A DNA stretch of 64,000 bases from Saprospiraceae bacterium (GTDB taxonomy: Bacteria; Bacteroidota; Bacteroidia; Chitinophagales; Saprospiraceae): contig JADJYH010000034.1 in the NCBI GenBank assembly GCA_016719855.1, positions 1 through 64,000 on the forward strand, read 5' to 3'. Below, in pieces: positions 59,389 to 64,000 of this stretch (positions are counted from its first letter, which is position 1; each line of letters starts with the position of its first letter). The notes below the pieces were generated by a model that saw only the letters and a program-made list of their open reading frames with translations, was not told where the DNA came from and did no database searches. The translations under genes were made by a program, and so were the position numbers.

Positions 59389-61434
59389 CTAAGCCACGGG
59401 CAATGCAAAACCGAAAGTACTCCCCTTGCCCACCTTGCTTTTTACCCAAATACGCCCACCCTGCGCCTCAACGAATTCTTTTGAAATGGCGAGGCCGAGA
59501 CCAGTGCCCTTGGTTTTGTCGCCCGCAGCCCGGCGGTACGGCTGGAACAGCTTGCGCTGCTCGTCCTCACTGATGCCGGGGCCTTTGTCCGTCACCGAGA
59601 ACTGCACGGAGCCGTTCTGGCGCTGCACGTTGATTTCGATGGCCTCGTTTTCGGGGGAGTAGCGGACGGCGTTGGTCAGCAGGTTGACGAGTACGGCGGT
59701 GGTTTTGTGAAGGTCAACGTTCAGGGCTGGCAGGTTCTGCTCGATGTGCTGTATGACGCCCATTTTTTTCTCTGCAATAAAAGTCTTGACATTGTCCAAG
59801 GAGCGCAGCACGATGGTATCGGGAAGCACGTGCTCCAGTTCCAATTGCAACTGCCCGGTCTCGATTCGGGAGATGTCGAGTATTTCGTTCACCATTTTCA
59901 GGATGCGGGAGGTGTTGAGGCGGATGGTGCCGGTGAGGTCCCACTGCTCTCCGTTCAACTGCCCGATGCGCTCATCTTCGAGCAGTTTCACGCTCATGTC
60001 AATGGCAGCGATGGGCGTTTTTAACTCGTGAGAGAGCGTGGCCATGAAATTGGTTTTGGCCAGGTCCTGTTCCTTCAGTTCGGTCACGTTTTTCAGAATG
60101 ATGACAAAACCTACGCTGGTAGGGGTGTCCACATCGTCGCCAGGGCTTTCTATCCGTAGCACGTCTTTGTTAAAATAATGCCGCTTACCGTCCTTGTCAC
60201 TGCTGATGGCGGGGAAGGTGCGGTTTTCTTTCACTTCGTTGTTCAGCACTTCTTTGAGGAGGTTTTGGAGCAGTTGGTGTTGTCGGGCCAGTTGTCGGGC
60301 ACTTTGGCCAATGAGGTCTTCCTCTTGCAAGCCAATCAATTCGAGTGCGGGCGGGTTGGCGAAGAGGATGTTCTTGTTGTCGTCAAGACCAATAATGGCT
60401 TCGTTCATGCGACTTACAATGGTCTCGGTACGCCTTTTTTCGCTCAATACCTGCGACATGTTGATGTTCTCGTACTCCTCCAGCTTTTCGGCCATTAGGT
60501 TGAAGGACTTGGCCATCTCGCCAATCTCGTCGCCTGACTCGATGGCGATGCGCTCGCGGTAGTTCTTCCGTGCGATTTGCCGGATGCTCTGCGTCATGGA
60601 CTGTATGGGGTTGGCCACGTAGCTGGGGAAATAGAACATGGCAAAAATGGCAAACACGAAGAACAGCGTTCCCAAAATGACCATGCCCAAGGTCACTTGG
60701 TTGGCAATCCTAGTGGCTTCGTCCGTTCGCTGGCGTATCATTTTGTCGTTCAGGTCGTGCACGGATTCCAGTATTTCGTCAATGTACCTTTTCTGCATGT
60801 AGATGTCAATGGAAACCTCGTTCGTGGCCGCCACCTGCTTCAGGTTTTCCCTAAAGCTTTCAAAATCTCGCTTTAGTTGTTCCGTGAGATCCTGTTCCTC
60901 CTTGGCAGTGACCTTCTTGAGCTGCATGTTTAAATAAAGCTCAAATTCGTCTGATGCCTTCCTAAGTTCTTGGCTACGGTAAGATGGTGCGGTTTTTTCG
61001 AGCGTCATTGTCACCAGCATTTCGTTGACGGCCTTCGACATGCCTCTGGTGTAGTTGATGGCTTGATAGTTCTCCTGCATCATCAGGAGGGAGTCGGTGG
61101 AGGTGCGCTGCACGTAGTAGCCGCCGAGCATACCCAGAAGGGTGACGACCCCGAACAGGACCAGGAGCACCAGTTTTATTTTTGTTTTGAGTCGGAGGTT
61201 TTGCAACAGTTCCCCCGCTCCTGTTCTGGTCAAGCCTGAGAGGGATTTGAGGAAATGGGTAGATTTTATCCTAACAAGCCTTGACAATGAAGGTAACTTT
61301 TCCTTTATCCCCGCCATTAGCTTTCGCAAGCCTGTTGCTTTCCTTTTGGGCAAAAAACTCCCATCTCCATTGACATCCTGTCGGATGTTGGGCTTTATTT
61401 CCTCAGCAAAAGGAGTTTGAAAAGGTTGTTTCAT
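59389..61434 (-). CDS. Sensor histidine kinase (TM - HAMP - PAS - HisKA - HATPase)
   Basis: 681 residues from ATG 61434 (MKQPFQTPFAEEIKPNIR). The first 75 residues are an unusual soluble extension. Then come membrane helix 1 (LVLLVLFGVVTLLGMLGGYY), a helical periplasmic sensor, membrane helix 2 (VILGTLFFVFAIFAMFYFPS), HAMP (ESGDEIGEMAKSFNLMAEKL), PAS (RMNEAIIGLDDNKNILFANP), HisKA with the phospho-His in TLSHELKTPIAAIDMS, and HATPase motifs N (LLTNAVRYSPENEAI), G1 (DKGPGISEDE), F/G2 (GDKTKGTGLGLAI). No response regulator is adjacent, so it is an orphan kinase here. A terminator stem ends three bases before the start. Confidence 0.92.
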   Translation of the reverse strand: MKQPFQTPFAEEIKPNIRQDVNGDGSFLPKRKATGLRKLMAGIKEKLPSLSRLVRIKSTHFLKSLSGLTRTGAGELLQNLRLKTKIKLVLLVLFGVVTLLGMLGGYYVQRTSTDSLLMMQENYQAINYTRGMSKAVNEMLVTMTLEKTAPSYRSQELRKASDEFELYLNMQLKKVTAKEEQDLTEQLKRDFESFRENLKQVAATNEVSIDIYMQKRYIDEILESVHDLNDKMIRQRTDEATRIANQVTLGMVILGTLFFVFAIFAMFYFPSYVANPIQSMTQSIRQIARKNYRERIAIESGDEIGEMAKSFNLMAEKLEEYENINMSQVLSEKRRTETIVSRMNEAIIGLDDNKNILFANPPALELIGLQEEDLIGQSARQLARQHQLLQNLLKEVLNNEVKENRTFPAISSDKDGKRHYFNKDVLRIESPGDDVDTPTSVGFVIILKNVTELKEQDLAKTNFMATLSHELKTPIAAIDMSVKLLEDERIGQLNGEQWDLTGTIRLNTSRILKMVNEILDISRIETGQLQLELEHVLPDTIVLRSLDNVKTFIAEKKMGVIQHIEQNLPALNVDLHKTTAVLVNLLTNAVRYSPENEAIEINVQRQNGSVQFSVTDKGPGISEDEQRKLFQPYRRAAGDKTKGTGLGLAISKEFVEAQGGRIWVKSKVGKGSTFGFALPVA

Positions 61435-61436
61435 CC

Positions 61437-61526
61437 AAAACAAAAAAAGCGATGTGAAGTGCCGAATTGGAAATTCTTAGATTCAAATGTATGAATCTAT
61501 TCCAAATTCGTTGCACCGCACATCGC
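61437..61526 (-). terminator. Long-stem terminator between the sigma factor and the kinase
   Basis: GCGATGTG ... CACATCGC outer arms (61449-61526) with inner GAATTnGGAA and TAGATTCA/TGAATCTA stems, followed on the minus strand by TTTTTTTG. It ends almost at the kinase start codon. Confidence 0.65.
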
Positions 61527-61634
61527 CGGATTGAAAATTGGCAAATTGGGTTTGCGGGGAAGATGAGGTTTTGGGGGGCTTGTGGGAAAACTCGGTTTGG
61601 GAACTAGGAAACAGTTTTGCCCCGCGGCTTGGTT

Positions 61635-62159
61635 TTAATTTAGCATGGTAGTATCGTAGGCGTAGCTGAAGTTGATGGTTTCCATCAATTTTTGCCTAGC
61701 GAAGAAGATGCGGCTTTTCACCGTGCCAATAGGCAGGTTCATGTTCTCGGCGATTTCTTCGTACTTGTAGCCCTCGAAGAAAAGCTGGAACGGTGTCCGG
61801 TAGATGTTGTCGAGGGTGCGCATGATACCGTCGAGTTCTACCATCGTCATGTTGGAGTGGGCAGTGTTGTCCACCGCGTGGTTTTCGTTGACGAAAATAT
61901 AGCTGTCAGCTGGTTCGGAGCTGGTGGCCCTGTTCTTTTTTTTGCGGTAAATATTGATGAACGTGTTGCGCATGATGGTGGTCACCCATGCCTTGAAGTT
62001 GGTTCCTGTCTCGAATTTCTCTTTGTTGGTGTAGGCACGCATGGCAGTCTCCTGAATGAGGTCCTTGGCGTCCTCTACATTGTTGGTCAGTCTGTAAGCA
62101 AAGGGCAACAGTTTGTGTTGGAGGCTGTTGAAGTGGCAATTAAATTCGATGGTTGTCAT
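61635..62159 (-). CDS. ECF-type RNA polymerase sigma factor
   Basis: 174 residues, intact, usual for ECF factors. Region 2: KLLPFAYRLTNNVEDAKDLI, QETAMRAYTNKEKFETGTNF, KAWVTTIMRNTFINIYRKKK. Region 4: YRTPFQLFFEGYKYEEIAEN, MNLPIGTVKSRIFFARQKLM. Closely similar sigma factors are widespread single-copy genes in Bacteroidota. No anti-sigma gene follows; a 28-residue membrane peptide may precede it. The regulon is not evident from the window. Confidence 0.93.
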   Translation of the reverse strand: MTTIEFNCHFNSLQHKLLPFAYRLTNNVEDAKDLIQETAMRAYTNKEKFETGTNFKAWVTTIMRNTFINIYRKKKNRATSSEPADSYIFVNENHAVDNTAHSNMTMVELDGIMRTLDNIYRTPFQLFFEGYKYEEIAENMNLPIGTVKSRIFFARQKLMETINFSYAYDTTMLN

Positions 62160-62219
62160 AATCTGAATTTAGGAATTATAAAACTGTTTTTGGAATGGCC
62201 TTCATTTGGGGTCGTTATT

Positions 62220-62306
62220 TCAAGCTTTCTGCTCGCTGATGGTGGTTAGCACCATCAGCACCAGAAAAGCCAAGAACATGGTCAAGAAAAAGATAGCAAC
62301 TGCCAT
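62220..62306 (-). CDS. Possible small membrane peptide, 28 aa
   Basis: ATG to TGA: MAVAIFFLTMFLAFLVLMVL then TTISEQKA. A single membrane helix with a short polar tail. It ends 60 bases before the ECF sigma start, in the same direction, so co-transcription is possible. There is no homology evidence. Such peptides can tether or sense, but this is only a candidate. Confidence 0.4.
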   Translation of the reverse strand: MAVAIFFLTMFLAFLVLMVLTTISEQKA

Positions 62307-62485
62307 TTTGGGATGAATTTGAGTTTCTTTATTTCGCTGTTGTTTCCGCTCATCCGCGGTTATGAAACCCAGTATGCCAAATGCTGTACCCCGAGGAGAT
62401 ATTTTTTCAATTTTTTTTTCAAATAATTGATTATCAGCGATTTGTGGTTAAAATATTTTTTATCCTAAATTCATAAAAAAGAAAA

Positions 62486-62506
62486 ACCCTCTCAAAATGA
62501 GAGGGT
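62486..62506 (-). terminator. Rho-independent terminator of the DtxR/MntR-type gene
   Basis: ACCCTCTC and GAGAGGGT arms; the minus strand continues with TTTTTCTTTTTT. A partial extra copy (CATTTTGAGAGGGT, 62514-62527) lies beside it and could pair in competition. Confidence 0.75.
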
Positions 62507-62580
62507 CAGGTTTCATTTTGAGAGGGTAACGTCAAACTACAAAGCAACCTTTAGGCATGGCCCAGCGGAAACTGCCCGCT

Positions 62581-63249
62581 TCATTTGGTCTTCTGTACAA
62601 ACAAATTTTCGCAGACTTTATGTGAAAGGGTGATTTCTTCCCCTCCGATGAGCACTATTTTCATGGAGCCGTCGTATTCGAACCGTTCCACAACTTGGAG
62701 CTTGGTGCCAAGCGATAGTTTCAATTTGTCGAGGTACTGGAGAAAAGTATTGGTGGACTCCTGCACCCCAACTAGCACGGCCTGGTCTTTGGGGTCTAGC
62801 GACGATAGCAAAATCTGCTTGCGCATAGCCATTTTGCCGTTGGCATCTGGTATCGGGTCGCCGTGCGGGTCGAACTGCGGGCGGTCTAGGAACCCGTCAA
62901 GGCGCTCCACCAGTTCGTCAGACTGGACGTGTTCCAGTTGCTCGGCGATGTCGTGGACTTTGTCCCAAGAGAAGTCGAGCATTTTTACCAGGAAAACCTC
63001 CCAGAGCCGATGCTTGCGCACGAGGTTGGTGGCCAGTTCGCCTCCCCGTTCGCTCAGCACTACGCCCCGGTGTTTTTCATAGTGCAAGAGGCCCTTACCT
63101 GCCAGGCGTTTCAGCATGTCCGTCACGGAGGCAGCCGAAGTGCTCATCATTGCTGCGATGGCGTTGGTGCTGGCCGCCTTGTCGTCGTTTTCGGTGATTT
63201 TGAAAACCGCTTTCAAGTAGTTTTCCTCTGCTTGCGTAAGGACTTCCAT
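62581..63249 (-). CDS. DtxR/MntR-family metal-dependent regulator
   Basis: 222 residues, intact. N-terminal winged helix (EENYLKAVFKITENDDKAAS, MSTSAASVTDMLKRLAGKGL, LHYEKHRGVVLSERG), then the metal-binding dimerisation domain (RKHRLWEVFLVKMLDFSWDK, VHDIAEQLEHVQSDELVERL, GDPIPDANGKM) and a C-terminal FeoA/SH3-like domain. Family members repress Mn or Fe uptake genes when metal is bound. The sequence does not decide Mn or Fe; the HExxE-like and DPHGDPIP residues fit either. A palindrome at 63284-63303 overlaps its promoter, suggesting self-repression. Confidence 0.9.
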   Translation of the reverse strand: MEVLTQAEENYLKAVFKITENDDKAASTNAIAAMMSTSAASVTDMLKRLAGKGLLHYEKHRGVVLSERGGELATNLVRKHRLWEVFLVKMLDFSWDKVHDIAEQLEHVQSDELVERLDGFLDRPQFDPHGDPIPDANGKMAMRKQILLSSLDPKDQAVLVGVQESTNTFLQYLDKLKLSLGTKLQVVERFEYDGSMKIVLIGGEEITLSHKVCENLFVQKTK

Positions 63250-63270
63250 GTGTGCATTTTAAATTTAGGG

Positions 63271-63303
63271 CAAAGCTATTTCATTTTTAGGCTTGCCTAA
63301 AAA
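63271..63303 (-). promoter_or_regulatory. Promoter and palindromic operator of the DtxR/MntR-type gene
   Basis: The minus-strand -7 element TAGCTTTG is at 63271-63278. The perfect palindrome TTTTTAGGC-TT-GCCTAAAAA (63284-63303) covers the spacer and -33 region. TTAGGC/GCCTAA half-sites resemble those of DtxR-family operators. Confidence 0.65.
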
Positions 63304-63375
63304 ACTGTTTTAAAAAATTTCGCCCAATCTTGATTTGGTTGTCAAAAAGAAAGGAGATGAATTGCCCTAAACAAA

Positions 63376-63407
63376 AAAGGCAACGAAGCGGATGCCCCAT
63401 TGCCTTT
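63376..63407 (-). terminator. Rho-independent terminator of the right-edge gene
   Basis: AAAGGCAA and TTGCCTTT arms; the minus strand continues TTTTTTG. Confidence 0.7.
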
Positions 63408-63434
63408 ATTGTTGTAGAAAATTAGCGGTAGCCA

Positions 63435-64000
63435 TTATTCCCCACCCTCGTCTCCACCTTCTACTTCTTTCAAAGTCTGTATTTTATTGAGCAACTGCTG
63501 TGCCCGCAAAAGGAAGTCGGCACGGAAGTCGTAAAATTCGTTGTGAATCATCAACAGACGGGCGGCATCCCAAGCTGCTGACATTGGGTGGAGCTGCTTG
63601 GCAGCGATAGGGTGCAGCCAATATTCCAAGTTATTGGAACGAAGGTACGAGCCGTCCATGTCGAACCCAGTGATGACGGAAAGCTTGTTCAAGGAAAAAA
63701 GATAGTCTGTCTCCTTGTTCAGTTCTTTCTGTAGGTCAACAATCTCGATTCGTCTGAAGCGCACACCGGCCCTTACGCAAAGGAAAATGTCGCGGCGACC
63801 GTCGAAAGTGATGATAGTGTCAATCTGGTACTTGCGCATGGAGTCAAACATGAACTTCTTCACCCGACTGTGTACAGGTCTGAGCTGTTTGAAGGAGAAC
63901 TGCAACGCCCGCTTGTCAACGTGAAATTCCTCCAAGAAAGGTCTAGTGCGCCCTGTGCGCATGTTCACGACGACTTTGTTGCGCCCGACGGTGTGCCCAA
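63435..64000 (-). CDS. Conserved Bacteroidota protein of unknown function, C-terminal part only
   Basis: The frame is open through base 64000 (GRNKVVVNMRTGRTRPFLEE), so the start lies beyond the window; about 188 residues are present. Mixed alpha/beta sequence: KKFMFDSMRKYQIDTIITFD, DIFLCVRAGVRFRRIEIVDL, LNKETDYLFSLNKLSVITGF, DMDGSYLRSNNLEYWLHPIA. It may belong to the family labelled DUF6909, from memory and with low certainty. It has its own terminator. No function can be assigned. Confidence 0.6.
   Translation of the reverse strand, partial: GHTVGRNKVVVNMRTGRTRPFLEEFHVDKRALQFSFKQLRPVHSRVKKFMFDSMRKYQIDTIITFDGRRDIFLCVRAGVRFRRIEIVDLQKELNKETDYLFSLNKLSVITGFDMDGSYLRSNNLEYWLHPIAAKQLHPMSAAWDAARLLMIHNEFYDFRADFLLRAQQLLNKIQTLKEVEGGDEGGE

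Overview
The window looks like a chromosomal segment of a Bacteroidota bacterium, most likely of the Saprospirales (Lewinella/Haliscomenobacter-like) type. This is inferred from type IX secretion (T9SS) sorting domains of both type A and type B, SprB/Ig/PKD repeat proteins, TAnnTTTG-type promoter elements, a Bacteroidota-style tyrosine recombinase and VirE_N/DUF3987 genes, and the fused DAHP synthase-chorismate mutase. Composition is about 50% GC.

Layout. 1-22974 (all minus strand) is a block of very large exported proteins: an LRR/Ig/SprB adhesin that runs off the left edge, a T9SS type B repeat protein, a small T9SS type A protein, an M12-like metalloprotease with LamG and PPC domains, an outer-membrane protein and an M23 peptidase with a type A sorting domain. 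23245-31066 (minus) holds a lipoprotein metalloprotease, a small secreted protein, a three-gene ECF sigma / anti-sigma-TPR / propeller-CARDB-caspase operon, and an M48-like TPR protease. 31284-36510 is an integrated element (DUF3987/VirE_N protein, lone VirE_N protein, helix-turn-helix protein, tyrosine recombinase) that ends exactly at the 3' remnant of a tRNA gene, probably tRNA-Asp. 36612-41309 (plus) is the aromatic amino acid operon: promoter, two tandem leader-peptide attenuators, pheA, aminotransferase, tyrA, DAHP synthase-chorismate mutase. 41381-49161 (minus) holds a DUF4175-like coiled-coil membrane protein, a TMTC-like TPR membrane protein, a RelE/ParE toxin-antitoxin pair and an O-antigen ligase-like protein. 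49349-59369 (plus) holds pheS, a lipoprotein/outer-membrane pair, gatA, an MltD-like transglycosylase, a Tat-exported Gfo/Idh oxidoreductase and a fused ApbE flavin transferase. 59389-64000 (minus) holds a histidine kinase, an ECF sigma factor with a possible 28-aa membrane peptide, a DtxR/MntR-type regulator with a palindromic operator over its own promoter, and a partial conserved protein.

Reading quality is uneven. Most long genes left of about 49 kb are broken by single-base indels, many in homopolymer runs, including biosynthetic genes that should be intact. From 49.3 to 64 kb I see none. I treat these as probable assembly errors and give whole-gene spans, with frameshift positions in the text.

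The most interesting signals are: the two tandem Phe/Tyr/Trp leader peptides, each followed by its own terminator, in front of pheA; the sigma/anti-sigma/caspase operon; a three-copy promoter-like motif (TGATAACATTT, 9-10 nt, TGCAAT) upstream of three genes for exported or membrane proteins in the left half; the tRNA remnant marking one end of the element; and two classes of small palindromic repeats, one built from locus-specific short words and one headed by GTCAT, found between and inside genes.
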